52,521 nucleotides of DNA from CAYZRY01 sp964481005 (GCA_964481005.1 CAYZRY010000005.1:1-52521), one strand, 5' to 3'. Shown: positions 7,845 to 18,237, counted from the stretch's first letter. The notes: generated from the sequence alone by a model not told the origin. Made by a program: numbers and translations.

Positions 7845-8771
7845 TATAAAGGCTTCAAACAGTCCAGTGTTTTCTTTATTGGTCTTATTGGCAATATCTA
7901 TCTCACAGAGATCATCTAGAATTTTAAGTAGTTGGGAGGCAGTAAAGATATTTTTATAAGATAACATTTTATCAATACGATACTGTGATTTTTGATTTAA
8001 CTCTTTCATGATATTACTAGGTTTATAACCATCACTATCGAGATTTTTAACATTAAGTAGCAAGCTGAAGTGATCGTTAGTTAGGGCTAGTATCATCATT
8101 TCGTCTTCGGCTGTTCCAAGTAAGTTCTCGTAGAGTCTAAGAGCTTTAGTCTTGTTGCCAAGAGTTAGCTCATCAAGGAATTTAAAGACATTATCTTCAT
8201 AACTTGAATAACATACTTCATCGATCATTTCACTAGTTATCTCTCCTTCATCATAGAGAGCTATTAGTTTATTTATTTCATTAGCAATCTTTTCACTATC
8301 TTTGTTACAGAAGTTAATAAAGTAATTGATAGTGTAATTATTCATGTAGAGATTTCCAAGTTTTGATTCGATAAACCTTTCAAGATTTAGTTCTTTTTCA
8401 TAGATAGTAGCTACGGCTAAAAGTTGTTTAGCAATACGCGAAACTGATGAAAAACTTTTCGAAACAACTATTAAGACATTATCTGGATTAGGACTAGCAA
8501 TGTATCTAGCAAAAGCCAAGTCATCATGTTCGATATTAGTCTTTATTTGTTTAGATGACAAAAAGGGTGGATTTATTGCCACCACCACTTTTCGATCTTG
8601 TAAGAATCCGTAAGTATCTAGGTCTTCGATAACTTTCGAGACATTAGTTTCTTCTAAATCATATTTAACTAGAGCTTCATCATCTAAGTACTGATCTCTA
8701 AGTATATTTTTAATTGATTCATCAATATATACGGAATCATTAGATTTTATCAAATAGATAGAGTTTTTCAC
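7833..8771 (-). CDS. holA: DNA polymerase III subunit delta
   Basis: The 312-residue protein is the clamp-loader delta subunit, which opens the beta sliding clamp during loading onto DNA. The N-terminal part (IYLIKSNDSVYIDESIKNI), the segment DLDTYGFLQDRKVVVAINPP and the AAA+-like fold with no Walker A motif match Firmicutes HolA (YqeN). The start overlaps the alaS stop by 4 bp (ATGA), so translation is coupled. It is the last gene of the operon that begins at 13152 and ends in a terminator. Confidence 0.9.
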   Translation of the reverse strand: MKNSIYLIKSNDSVYIDESIKNILRDQYLDDEALVKYDLEETNVSKVIEDLDTYGFLQDRKVVVAINPPFLSSKQIKTNIEHDDLAFARYIASPNPDNVLIVVSKSFSSVSRIAKQLLAVATIYEKELNLERFIESKLGNLYMNNYTINYFINFCNKDSEKIANEINKLIALYDEGEITSEMIDEVCYSSYEDNVFKFLDELTLGNKTKALRLYENLLGTAEDEMMILALTNDHFSLLLNVKNLDSDGYKPSNIMKELNQKSQYRIDKMLSYKNIFTASQLLKILDDLCEIDIANKTNKENTGLFEAFIIEL

Positions 8772-11476
8772 TGATTATCCTTAATATTATCTCTAATATA
8801 TTCTTTGACTGTCAGAAGTACTTCATCAACTTTGGTTTTATCTTTTCCTCCACCAGTTGCATACTTGTCACTTCCTCCACCATTACCACTAGCTAGTTCC
8901 ATTGCTTTTTTCATCATTAGACCAGCATGGATAATCGATTTTGAAGATGAGACATAGTTAACTCCGTCCTCATTTATTCCAGCCATAAAGACAAAAGAAT
9001 TTTCTAGACGATTAACTAAGTTATCGACGATAGTCTTAAGTGTTTTTACATCGACCCCTTCGGCTTTAGTGACGATTACTTCGAATTCGTTAATCCATTC
9101 TCTTTGGTCAAAGTATTGTGATAAATCACTAGTTCTTTTAGCAAGTAATAATTCATCAAAACTGCGCTCTAACTTTTTAACTTCACCTTGCACGTACTCT
9201 TGCTGGTTACGGTTAAAGATAATAGCTTGATATGAGTCTAGGGCTGTCTGATTGACATCGACTGAGAATTTAAGCGAGAACTCTTCGGCTTTAGCCTTCT
9301 CTAGAATATCTTTAGCTTTATTAAGTAATTTTGACATCTCTTCGACGTAAGGTTTAACAGCCTCACCGACAAAGAGTTCAACATTACTTCCAGTAACTGC
9401 TTCGACGCGGTAAACATTACTTCCCTTAGACTCGAGATTGACGATAGCAAGGTGTTTGATGTCGGCTGTGTTTTTAACGTGAGTTCCCCCGCAAAGTTCA
9501 ATTGAATCACCAGTAGCGATAACACGTACACGTTCGTGATATTTATCTTCAAATAGTGCTAGTGCACCCATTTCTTTAGCTTCGTCAAGACTCATTTCTT
9601 TGATGAATACATCGGTACCTGCCTCTATTTTTTCATTGACTCTCTTTTCAATATCGAGAATCATATTTTCACTTATTTTGCCACTGTAGTTAAAGTCAAA
9701 ACGGAATCTTTCATTATCGACATAACTTCCTGCTTGTCTTATTCCAAGATCTAATAGTTCGCGTAGAGCTGATTGCATTAAGTGAACTGCAGTATGATTA
9801 CGCATTGTCTTAAGGCGTTCGTCGGTCATGATTTTAATTTCTAGCATGTCGCCAAGAGCAACACTTCCTTCGATTATTTCAACTTCATGTAGGTGCTGAT
9901 CATTTGGAGCTTTTTGAACATCTAAAACTTTTATCTTAGCACCATCTTTCTTCATAGCTCCGCGGTCGGCAATCTGCCCACCAGACTCAGCATAAAAGCA
10001 AGTCTTATCAAGTATGATATAGCCATTTCCTTCAAGTTTATCAGTCATCTTACCATCTTTGAATAGCCCGATAACTTTCGAAGTCATTTCTACAGCATCG
10101 TAGTCAAAGTAACTTTCTTCTTTAAAGTTCATTAGTTCTTCATTTTGACTAGTCATCGAAGTTGCCTGACTTTGGTTAGCACGTGACATATCTTTTTGCA
10201 TAGCCATATATTTATAGTATTCTTCACTCGATGTAGTTATTCCTACTTCATCTAAATACTCAAGTGTTAATTCAAATGGAAAACCATAAGTATCATATAG
10301 TTTAAAGACGTCATAACCACTGATTGTGTTATCGCCCTTTTTAGCTTCATCGATTAATTGTCCTAGACGTTTTTCACCGGCTGTCAAAGTGCGATGAAAT
10401 AGCTCTTCTTCTTCAAAAATTAGCGATTTAATTTGAGCTTGATTCTCTAGTAAATCTGGATAACTATCTTTCATAACTGAAACGACAGTTTCAACCAGTT
10501 TGTACATAAATGGCTCATTGATACCTAACTTTTTACCCATACGAACGCTGCGACGAAGTAGTCTTCTTAGAACATAGCCACGTCCAGTGTTTTCAAAAAT
10601 TGCTCCATCATTTAGCGCCATAGTCGATGTTCTAATGTGATCGGCAATAACTTTGAATGGTGCACTTCCGTCGTAAGGTTTATCTGCTATTTGAGCGATA
10701 TGATTAATGATTGGCTGAAATAAATCAGTATCATAGACAGAGTCGACATCTTGAAGAATAACGCACCAGCGCTCAAGACCTGCTCCTGTATCAATATTTT
10801 TATTTGGTAGTTCTTTATAGTCTTTTCTCTCTATCCCGTTTTCAGCATTGTACTGACTAAAGACATTATTCCATATTTCTATATAACGTTCCTGATCTTC
10901 ATCTTTTCTAAACTTTTCTAAAGCATCTCCATTTGGATCATATGCTTCTCCGCGGTCATAGAAAATCTCTGAGTCTGGCCCACAAGGACCTTCTCCTATT
11001 TCCCAGTAGTTACCTTCAAGTTTAGCTATGTGATCTTCAGAAAGACCAAGTTCTAGCCATCTATTATAGGCTTCTTCATCATCTGGATATACTGTTACAT
11101 ATATCTTTTCTTTTGGAATACCAGCATATTTTTCATCAGTTAAAAACTCCAAAGCATATTCAAGTGCTCCGTGTTTAAAGTAATCACCAATTGAAAAGTT
11201 ACCCATCATTTCAAAGAAAGTTAAATGTCTTTTAGTATTTCCAACATTTTCAATATCGTTAGTTCTAATACATTTTTGAATACTGCAAATACGCTTATTT
11301 TCTGGTATCTCACGACCATCAAAATATCTTTTGAGGGGTGTAACTCCAGCATTGACAAAAAGTAAACTATCATCGTTTATTGGTACTAAAGGAGCACTTT
11401 CTAAAATCATGTGTCCTTTTTCTTTAAAGTAATTATTCCACATTTGTCTTATTTCGACACTAGTCATTTTTTTCAT
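8768..11476 (-). CDS. alaS: Alanine-tRNA ligase
   Basis: The 902-residue enzyme charges tRNA-Ala and proofreads Ser and Gly. The catalytic domain begins at VEIRQMWNNYFKEKGH and contains the class II motifs (RHLTFFEMMGNFSIGDYFK). The editing-domain zinc ligands are visible as HTAVH (around residue 559) and CGGTH (around 660), and the C-terminal oligomerisation/tRNA-binding domain ends in the glycine-rich SGNGGGSDKYATGGG. Length is normal. RBS AAGGAG precedes the ATG at 11476; the start overlaps the end of the upstream kinase-like gene by 17 bp. Confidence 0.98.
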   Translation of the reverse strand: MKKMTSVEIRQMWNNYFKEKGHMILESAPLVPINDDSLLFVNAGVTPLKRYFDGREIPENKRICSIQKCIRTNDIENVGNTKRHLTFFEMMGNFSIGDYFKHGALEYALEFLTDEKYAGIPKEKIYVTVYPDDEEAYNRWLELGLSEDHIAKLEGNYWEIGEGPCGPDSEIFYDRGEAYDPNGDALEKFRKDEDQERYIEIWNNVFSQYNAENGIERKDYKELPNKNIDTGAGLERWCVILQDVDSVYDTDLFQPIINHIAQIADKPYDGSAPFKVIADHIRTSTMALNDGAIFENTGRGYVLRRLLRRSVRMGKKLGINEPFMYKLVETVVSVMKDSYPDLLENQAQIKSLIFEEEELFHRTLTAGEKRLGQLIDEAKKGDNTISGYDVFKLYDTYGFPFELTLEYLDEVGITTSSEEYYKYMAMQKDMSRANQSQATSMTSQNEELMNFKEESYFDYDAVEMTSKVIGLFKDGKMTDKLEGNGYIILDKTCFYAESGGQIADRGAMKKDGAKIKVLDVQKAPNDQHLHEVEIIEGSVALGDMLEIKIMTDERLKTMRNHTAVHLMQSALRELLDLGIRQAGSYVDNERFRFDFNYSGKISENMILDIEKRVNEKIEAGTDVFIKEMSLDEAKEMGALALFEDKYHERVRVIATGDSIELCGGTHVKNTADIKHLAIVNLESKGSNVYRVEAVTGSNVELFVGEAVKPYVEEMSKLLNKAKDILEKAKAEEFSLKFSVDVNQTALDSYQAIIFNRNQQEYVQGEVKKLERSFDELLLAKRTSDLSQYFDQREWINEFEVIVTKAEGVDVKTLKTIVDNLVNRLENSFVFMAGINEDGVNYVSSSKSIIHAGLMMKKAMELASGNGGGSDKYATGGGKDKTKVDEVLLTVKEYIRDNIKDNQ

Positions 11477-12014
11477 TACTAATCTCCTTTATAAATATAT
11501 CGTGGACATCTTTTTCTAGTCCTTCGAGTGTATCATTGATTATTAAATAATCTTCTTTATCATAATTATCGAGAGCCAGCTCAGTTAAATGTTGTGACTG
11601 TTTTTCACTTAAGGCTCCTTCAAAGTTAATACGCTTAATTTTAATTTTAACAGTATCTTCAGGAAATCTTTCTTTAATCAAATCAAATTCTTCTGGGTAT
11701 CTAATATCAGAGATAATCATACAGTCAAAAAAATTTGACATGATTTCGATATCTTCGATAGTTCGATTGATAAAGAAAGTATTCTTGTTTAGTTTAATTC
11801 TAATTATATCTGTTCCTAGTTCTTGAAGTAATTCTCTCGGTTTATTGGCTTCGCTTCCGTCCCATCCAAAGTAATCTTTAGCATAGCTTTTAAGATACTT
11901 CGATATTTGACTGCGCGCTACCTTGAGACCTTTTTCTTCGTAGAACTTTTGCAAAAAATCGGCAACTGTATCTTTACCGTGTCTCGCTTTTCCACCTATC
12001 AAGTAAACCTTCAT
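11460..12014 (-). CDS. P-loop nucleotide kinase, deoxynucleoside monophosphate kinase-like
   Basis: A 184-residue protein with an N-terminal P-loop GGKARHGKDT (residues 6-15), a following Ser/Lys-rich segment, and an ISDIRYPEEFDLI motif around residue 100 that resembles phage-type dNMP kinases and the dephospho-CoA kinase fold. It probably phosphorylates a deoxynucleotide or a related small molecule; the substrate is not certain. I chose the start at 12014 (MKVYLIGG) since GTGGAGAA lies just upstream and the stop of the preceding gene is 1 base away. The gene overlaps alaS by 17 bp and is cotranscribed with it. Confidence 0.65.
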   Translation of the reverse strand: MKVYLIGGKARHGKDTVADFLQKFYEEKGLKVARSQISKYLKSYAKDYFGWDGSEANKPRELLQELGTDIIRIKLNKNTFFINRTIEDIEIMSNFFDCMIISDIRYPEEFDLIKERFPEDTVKIKIKRINFEGALSEKQSQHLTELALDNYDKEDYLIINDTLEGLEKDVHDIFIKEISNEKND

Positions 12015-12015
12015 C

Positions 12016-13152
12016 TTATTCTCCACTTCTTGCTTCTTTATAATCATTAATTATAAAGTTGATAATTATTTTAGCACAGGCAATGATCGGTGTGGCAAAA
12101 AGCATACCGACAATACCAAAGAAATGACCGAATATTAAGAGTCCAACGATAATGACAACTGGATGTAATTTCATTGTCTTACTCATGACCATCGGAGTAA
12201 GTAAATAGCTTTCAATTAGCTGACAAGCAACGACCGCTATTAAAGTAAATAGTCCGACTGTCGGTGAAATAGTTAGTCCAATTAATACGGCGGGAATTCC
12301 TCCGATATATGGTCCAACATAAGGAATAATATTAGTGATAGCACAAATCATTCCAAAGACAAGCGGCGCCTCTAGACCAGCGATAGTAAAGCCTACTGTC
12401 TGACAGATAAATAGTATTGCTACAACAAATAAGGTACCGAGGACAAAGTTCTTTAATACAGCATCTAACTGTCTAAATAATGTTATATATTTCTTGCGAT
12501 ATTTTTTAGGCAATAGTTCATCGAAATGTTTTCTTGCTCCATCGAAATCAAGTAGCAAGTAGAAACCGATAAACAGTCCAAAGATAAACTGTAATCCCCC
12601 TTCGATTAGACCTTTGATAAAGTTGATAATAAAGGCAGGAAGATCAACTGTTAACGAATTCATTGTCGAATTGATCACTGAGTAAACTTGTGATTGTAAC
12701 TGATTGAAATCAAGATTGTAAGTAGATGATAAATCTAGTAATAAATTATCGAATCTTTGAGTAAGATCGCTGATAATTGCTGGCGACTTATTGATAATAT
12801 CATTAACCTGATTGTAAATAGTTGGCACAATGAAACTAAAGAATAGCATCAGCGCAGCAATGAATAAAAGATATATCAAGGTTGAACCAAGAATTCTTTT
12901 AACTCCTTTTTTCTGCAGTCTTGAAACAAATGGATCAAATAGCCAAGCTAGGGCAACACCAATAAAGAACGGTATCATAATCTTTAGAATAGTAAAAATA
13001 ATACTGAAGATTTTCCACTCTTTAGCAAGGTATGTAAGTACAAATATAGCAACTGCTACAAAGACAAGTTTTAAAAACTTATCAAATAATAATATTACTT
13101 CGTTTAAGGTTCCGTAATCTAAACCATCTTTCTTATTTTTAAATTTAAACAT
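12016..13152 (-). CDS. AI-2E family transporter
   Basis: A 378-residue polytopic membrane protein with about eight membrane segments. The family fold is seen in the N-terminal LKIMIPFFIGVALAWLFDPF and the C-terminal IPYVGPYIGGIPAVLIGL and HPVVIIVGLLIFGHFFGIVG signatures. The family includes TqsA (AI-2 export) and Na+/H+ antiporters, so substrate is unresolved. A promoter TATGATATAAT and GTGGAGG ribosome binding site precede the start. It heads the unit AI-2E - kinase-like - alaS - holA. Confidence 0.88.
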   Translation of the reverse strand: MFKFKNKKDGLDYGTLNEVILLFDKFLKLVFVAVAIFVLTYLAKEWKIFSIIFTILKIMIPFFIGVALAWLFDPFVSRLQKKGVKRILGSTLIYLLFIAALMLFFSFIVPTIYNQVNDIINKSPAIISDLTQRFDNLLLDLSSTYNLDFNQLQSQVYSVINSTMNSLTVDLPAFIINFIKGLIEGGLQFIFGLFIGFYLLLDFDGARKHFDELLPKKYRKKYITLFRQLDAVLKNFVLGTLFVVAILFICQTVGFTIAGLEAPLVFGMICAITNIIPYVGPYIGGIPAVLIGLTISPTVGLFTLIAVVACQLIESYLLTPMVMSKTMKLHPVVIIVGLLIFGHFFGIVGMLFATPIIACAKIIINFIINDYKEARSGE

Positions 13153-13199
13153 CTAATCCTCCACTGTAATTATTATATCATATATATATTCTTTGTCTT

Positions 13200-15374
13200 T
13201 TAGTTTTTTGATAAAGTTAAATATTTATTCTTTAGTTTATCTTTAAGAGATGTCTGTCTAATATTTTCTCTATCATTTTGACTAGCTATCTCTAAAATAT
13301 TTGGTTTACCTACGACGTATAGTTTTCTTTTAGCTCTAGAAATAGCGGTGTAATAGAGTTTGCGATAGAGCATTTTATGATAACTGTGAGCAAGTGGTAA
13401 AACAACCGTGTCAAACTCTGATCCTTGGGCTTTATGAACACTGATAGCATAAGCTAAACTAAAGTTTATGTAGTCTCCTGGTCCATATTTGACAAGATTT
13501 CCATCAAAGTCGATAAGTACTTCTTTAGGAAGAATCTTTTTAATTATACCAAGATCTCCGTTGTAGACGTTATCATCGGGCATATTGACTAGCTGGAGCA
13601 CTTTGTCTCCTTCGCGGTATATATGATCAAAAAGATGAAGTTCTTTTTTATTACTAGCTGGGGGATTAAAGATCTTCTGGGCTATTTTATTAACTGTATC
13701 GATGCCGTGAATCCCCTTATACATCGGGATTAATATTTGAAACTCGCGATAGTTAGCATGGCGATACTTTTGACATATTTCAGCGATTGCTTGATTGATA
13801 TCCTCATCTTTAAAGATGAGATCATCACTATCGCCTTGATATGTTATGTGACCACTACCAACGCCATAAGCAAGAGCAATAATATTGGAATCTTTGGCCT
13901 GACGATATAGCTCTTTTAAAAATATGACTGGGACAACATCACTATCGATGATATCCTTAAGAATTTGTCCAGGTCCAACACTTGGAAGCTGCTGATAGTC
14001 TCCGACCATAATGACCCGACAATCCATTCTAAGAGCTCTAAAAAGTGAGGCTAGTAAACTTATATCAATCATGCTAGCTTCGTCGATTATAACCAGTTTC
14101 GCTAGTGATTTATTGCGTTCATTTAATTGAAAAGTATCACTTTCCCTATTCCATTTTAAAAAGCGATGAATAGTCGAAGCCGGCATTAACGTAGCTTCTG
14201 ATAAACGTTTGCTAGCTCTCCCGGTTGGTGAAAGCAAAACGACATCTTGATGAAGCCTCGATAAAGTGAGAGCTTCACTCTTATGATAGAGATCAACAAT
14301 GGCTTTTACTATTGTTGTCTTTCCTGTACCAGGACCTCCGGTAATAACTTCAAAATGACTTTCTTGACTACTTAAAATAGCTTTTTTCTGCGAAGCACTA
14401 AAAGTAATTGCTGATTTTTTAGATATGCTCTCAAAATAGTTTTCTAAGTTTTTAACTTTGATATTTTCTTTTTGCAATAAATAATTTATTCTAGTTGAAA
14501 CATATTCTTCATCTTCATGCATTCTCTTTAAGTAGTAACTATTCCCTTCACGAACAAGTTCTTTCTTCTCTAACATTTCAAGGACTACTTCTTCAAACTG
14601 GGTAAACTCTAAATCAAAATAGAGAGCCCTTCTTACATAAGTATATAATTCTTCATAAGAAACAAAGCAGTGTCCCAAATGCATAGCTACTTCTTCAAGA
14701 GCATAGATAACCCCTGCTTCAATACGTCTTGGATCATCGATTAGATAATCGTTTTTAAGGGCTATTTCATCTAATTTTTTAAAACCTATTTCTCTTATTT
14801 CACTAAGTCTATAAACGTTATCTTTGATAACTTCGGCTGTTTTACTCTTATAAAAATTATTTATTTTAACAGCATCTTTGGCCGAAAAACCTAGTTCATT
14901 TAAATCGAGCAAGACCTGGTAAGACGATTCATATTTTAATAGAGTCTCATGTAAAATATCGATATTCTTATCACTTAATCTTGGTACTAAATAGAGATCT
15001 TCTGGTCTATTTAAAATAGTATCAAAAGTCTTTTCTTTGAAGACTTCAACTATTTTGATAGCTGTCTTTTCACCAATTCCAGGAAAAATATCCGAAGAGA
15101 GAAATTCAACCATCGCATCTTTTCCTTCAGGAATAACTCGACTGTAATTATCCATCTTAAACTGATCCCCATATTTACTATGAGAAACCATCTCTCCATT
15201 TAATTTATAAGTATCATTTGGACTAGTTTCATGAAAGTATCCAGTAATCGTTACTAACTGATTTAAATCAAGATTTAAGTCATCACTTTTACTTTGCATT
15301 TTAAAAAGAGATACTCTGTATCCATTATCACCACTAAATATATCTTTTTTAATTTGACCAATTATGTAACTCAT
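13200..15374 (-). CDS. recD2: ATP-dependent RecD2-type DNA helicase
   Basis: A 724-residue SF1B helicase of the RecD2 (YrrC) type, which acts outside RecBCD in DNA repair. The N-terminal region has an OB-like domain (residues 1-75) and a helix-hairpin-helix section (FPGIGEKTAIKIVEVF). Walker A is GGPGTGKTTIV (around 345), motif II is VIIDEASMID, and motif VI appears near the C-terminus (YTAISRAKRKLYVVG). The UvrD-C2-like segment AYAISVHKAQGSEFDTVVLP is present. Length is normal. RBS AGAGGAAG. Transcribed divergently from def. Confidence 0.95.
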   Translation of the reverse strand: MSYIIGQIKKDIFSGDNGYRVSLFKMQSKSDDLNLDLNQLVTITGYFHETSPNDTYKLNGEMVSHSKYGDQFKMDNYSRVIPEGKDAMVEFLSSDIFPGIGEKTAIKIVEVFKEKTFDTILNRPEDLYLVPRLSDKNIDILHETLLKYESSYQVLLDLNELGFSAKDAVKINNFYKSKTAEVIKDNVYRLSEIREIGFKKLDEIALKNDYLIDDPRRIEAGVIYALEEVAMHLGHCFVSYEELYTYVRRALYFDLEFTQFEEVVLEMLEKKELVREGNSYYLKRMHEDEEYVSTRINYLLQKENIKVKNLENYFESISKKSAITFSASQKKAILSSQESHFEVITGGPGTGKTTIVKAIVDLYHKSEALTLSRLHQDVVLLSPTGRASKRLSEATLMPASTIHRFLKWNRESDTFQLNERNKSLAKLVIIDEASMIDISLLASLFRALRMDCRVIMVGDYQQLPSVGPGQILKDIIDSDVVPVIFLKELYRQAKDSNIIALAYGVGSGHITYQGDSDDLIFKDEDINQAIAEICQKYRHANYREFQILIPMYKGIHGIDTVNKIAQKIFNPPASNKKELHLFDHIYREGDKVLQLVNMPDDNVYNGDLGIIKKILPKEVLIDFDGNLVKYGPGDYINFSLAYAISVHKAQGSEFDTVVLPLAHSYHKMLYRKLYYTAISRAKRKLYVVGKPNILEIASQNDRENIRQTSLKDKLKNKYLTLSKN

Positions 15375-15434
15375 ACTTCCTCTTAGTAATATTATACATT
15401 ATAATTATATTATATCTAATTCTAATTTCCTTAT

Positions 15435-15463
15435 TTGTATATTTATTAGAATTATGATAAAAT
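15435..15463 (+). promoter_or_regulatory. Promoter of def
   Basis: TTGTAT (15435-15440), 17-base spacer, TAAAAT (15458-15463), followed by the GGAG ribosome binding site at 15473-15476. Confidence 0.6.
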
Positions 15464-15481
15464 GTAGCGAATGGAGTTATT

Positions 15482-16030
15482 ATGTTAAAAACTAAAGATA
15501 TTTTAGATGAAAAAAATAAAGTACTTAGAACAGTTAGTAAAGAAGTTTCTTTTCCTCTAAGTAATGATGATAAAGTTTTAATAGATAGAATGATCGAGTA
15601 TCTGACTAATAGTCAAATTGATGAGTTAGCGGAAAAGTATTGTCTTCGTCCTGGAATGGGATTAAGTGCCATACAACTTGGAGTACCCAAACGTTTCTTT
15701 GTGGTTGTTCATGAGTATGAAGATGGCAAATTTAATAATTATGTCATTATCAATCCGGAGATGACTAGTTATTCAAAAGAAACTATCTATGTTGAAGAAG
15801 GTGAAGGTTGTCTATCTATTAATAGGACGACTAGTGGAATTGTTCCAAGACATGCTAGAGCTACTTTTGAAGGATACGACATCGAAGGTAATAAAGTTAG
15901 TTTTAGAGTTAGAGAAGAAGTAGCAATTGCCTTTCAACATGAACTTGATCACTTAAATGGAATTCTCTTTGTCGATCGCATCAACAAAGATATGCCATTT
16001 GATGGAGCCGAACGTTATCGAGCAATATAA
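15482..16030 (+). CDS. def: Peptide deformylase
   Basis: The only plus-strand protein gene in the window. The 182-residue metalloenzyme removes the N-formyl group from nascent proteins in the cytoplasm. All three PDF motifs are seen: GMGLSAIQLG (around residue 60), EGEGCLS (around 112) with the metal-binding Cys, and QHELDHLNG (around 150) with the HExxH histidines. Length fits the Gram-positive type 2 enzymes. It has its own promoter and shares a bidirectional terminator with the convergent PBP gene. Confidence 0.97.
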   Translation: MLKTKDILDEKNKVLRTVSKEVSFPLSNDDKVLIDRMIEYLTNSQIDELAEKYCLRPGMGLSAIQLGVPKRFFVVVHEYEDGKFNNYVIINPEMTSYSKETIYVEEGEGCLSINRTTSGIVPRHARATFEGYDIEGNKVSFRVREEVAIAFQHELDHLNGILFVDRINKDMPFDGAERYRAI

Positions 16031-16055
16031 AAAGAACCAAATGGTTCTTTTTTTA
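16027..16055. terminator. Bidirectional terminator between def and the PBP gene
   Basis: Stem AAAGAACCA/TGGTTCTTT with A-run on the left and T-run on the right, so it can serve both converging transcripts. Confidence 0.85.
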
Positions 16056-18233
16056 ATTTGTTTCTCGCTGGCTTAAAGTAAATTGTAGTTGATGCTCTGG
16101 TAGTAATTTAGCCCCTGCTGGTATCGACTGGGCAGTGACAAAGCCATTACCTTCGAAAGTGCAGGACTTAGCTAAAAACTTACAGACTGTCTTAGCTTCT
16201 TTATGAGAAAGACCAAGCAATTGTGGCATTACTTCATTTTGACTACTGCTAGTTAAGAGAATCAAACGATCATTACTACTGATTTTACTTCCTATTTCTG
16301 GAAACTGAGCAATTATTTTACTTCCTGTTCCAAGCGCAATAGTTTTAATACCTAGATTATTATAGTGACTAGTTATTTCTTTGATATCTTTATTAATTAA
16401 AGATGGTAAGCGATAAGCAATTAGTCTTTTGACTTCTTCTTTGTTTCCATCATAGATATTTAGATAACTAGAAACATTTTTAACAAGATCACCAACAATT
16501 GTCTTCATCGGTGTAACTTCACTACCTGTTTTTTTATCGCGAGGATTTCTCGTAGCTATATAAATGATTACTTCAGGATCATCATATGGGAAGAAACCAG
16601 CTAGAGCTTTAATGACATGGCTAGAGTATCCTCGGCCATTTTCAAGTGCAACCTGAGCTGTTCCTGTTTTAGCGGCTAGTTTATATCCTTCCATAAAATA
16701 TGGATATCCAGTACTAGTACTAGGACTTCCTTCGATTACACTGCGCATCAAATCAGTAATTTTAGCTACTGTAGATGGGGATGCCACTGTTTCTCCTTCG
16801 ACCTTTTTCCCTTCGAATAAAGTCTTATGCTGATTAGGATTAATGACTTTGCTAATGATATATGGGTTTAATGTTTTACCCTTGTTAGTGATAGCCGTCA
16901 AAGCTTTGACATTTTGAATAGCCGTCGTTGTAAGACCCTGACCAAAGCCAGCATTTAGTATCTCTGTCTCATATTTGAAAGTCATTCTTCCCGATGCTTC
17001 GCCCGGTAAATTTATACCAGTCTTTGTTCCAAACCCTAGTTTAGTATAGTACTCTCTTAAATCTTTGGCACTTATTCCTTTTTTAATCAAATTAATTATA
17101 GCTGTGTTACTAGATAAACTGAATCCTTGGTCAAAGCTGATATGACCCCATCCAGCACGTTTCCAGTCACCTATTTCTGTTCCGTCAGCTGTCTTATAGA
17201 CCCCAGATAGATATTTGTCATCACCCTTATACTTACCTAGTTCCATAGCTGCCATGTAAGAGAATATTTTCATTGTTGAACCAGGCTCAAAAGCTACGGC
17301 TGTATTTAAATCAAGATATGAAGTCATATCGCGTTTATTGGGATTAAATGATGGATCACTAGCCATCGCCATTACTTTACCATCTTTGGCCGAAGCAATG
17401 ACTACTGATGTCCAGTTCCAGTAAGAGTCTCTGGCAGCTTTATTTAGGGCTTGCTCGAGGAATAACTGAACATTGACATCGATAGTTAAATATATGTCAT
17501 TTCCATCTTTAGCAGCAACTGTTACCTCTTTAGTACCAGGTATCTTATAACCTTTACGATCTTTTTGATATAAGTTGTATCCATCAGTACCACTAAGCTC
17601 ACGATCAAAGTACTTTTCTAGACCCATCTCCCCGACTAGAATAATCTTTTTAGGATCTTCTGGATGCGGTCTTTCTTTAGCATAACCGATAGTATATGAT
17701 AAGAAGTCTCCATAAGGATAATATCTCTTTTGCGTTTCAATGAAGTCTATTCCTTTGATACCAAGAGCTATTATTTCATCTTTCTTAAGTTCGGTTAGAC
17801 CTTTACCCTTATTACCAAACTCTGTCTGATAGACATTCTTTTTATTTAAGTTCTTCAAAATTGCTTGTTCATCCATCTCCAGTACTGGAGCTAGCAATTT
17901 AGCTGCTTCTTCTTTATTGGTTACATGCTGCGGATTTTTACTATTAGTTGTTCTAATTGGATCTAGATAAGCAATGAGTGTATACGATGAAACATTTTGC
18001 GCGATTACATTACCATTTATATCGTAGATAGTTCCCCTTTTAGCAATTAATGCTTCTTTACGAGAAATACGTTTAGCGGCAAAAGCTTGCAAGTTTGTTC
18101 CTTCGACTACTTTCGAAGTAGAAAGATAAACTATTCTAAAAGAAAGCCACAAAAAAGAGATACTTGTAACAATTACAACTATCACTAGTGACAGAGTTGC
18201 ACTGTTAGTTTTTTCTCTCTTTTGTTTTTTCAT
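16053..18233 (-). CDS. Penicillin-binding protein, class B transpeptidase with PASTA domains (PBP2B/FtsI-like)
   Basis: A 726-residue membrane-anchored transpeptidase that crosslinks septal peptidoglycan. Order: cytoplasmic KKQKREK, one membrane segment (about 12-35), PBP dimerisation domain, transpeptidase domain with SxxK as PGSTMK (around 317), SxN as SSNTA (around 372) and KTGTA (around 520), then two PASTA-like repeats (about 605-720). The last gene of the mraZ-rsmH-ftsL-PBP cluster, 4 bp after ftsL, which supports a division role. mraY and murD do not follow, so the cluster is shorter than in Bacillus. Confidence 0.93.
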   Translation of the reverse strand: MKKQKREKTNSATLSLVIVVIVTSISFLWLSFRIVYLSTSKVVEGTNLQAFAAKRISRKEALIAKRGTIYDINGNVIAQNVSSYTLIAYLDPIRTTNSKNPQHVTNKEEAAKLLAPVLEMDEQAILKNLNKKNVYQTEFGNKGKGLTELKKDEIIALGIKGIDFIETQKRYYPYGDFLSYTIGYAKERPHPEDPKKIILVGEMGLEKYFDRELSGTDGYNLYQKDRKGYKIPGTKEVTVAAKDGNDIYLTIDVNVQLFLEQALNKAARDSYWNWTSVVIASAKDGKVMAMASDPSFNPNKRDMTSYLDLNTAVAFEPGSTMKIFSYMAAMELGKYKGDDKYLSGVYKTADGTEIGDWKRAGWGHISFDQGFSLSSNTAIINLIKKGISAKDLREYYTKLGFGTKTGINLPGEASGRMTFKYETEILNAGFGQGLTTTAIQNVKALTAITNKGKTLNPYIISKVINPNQHKTLFEGKKVEGETVASPSTVAKITDLMRSVIEGSPSTSTGYPYFMEGYKLAAKTGTAQVALENGRGYSSHVIKALAGFFPYDDPEVIIYIATRNPRDKKTGSEVTPMKTIVGDLVKNVSSYLNIYDGNKEEVKRLIAYRLPSLINKDIKEITSHYNNLGIKTIALGTGSKIIAQFPEIGSKISSNDRLILLTSSSQNEVMPQLLGLSHKEAKTVCKFLAKSCTFEGNGFVTAQSIPAGAKLLPEHQLQFTLSQRETN

Positions 18234-18237
18234 TAAT

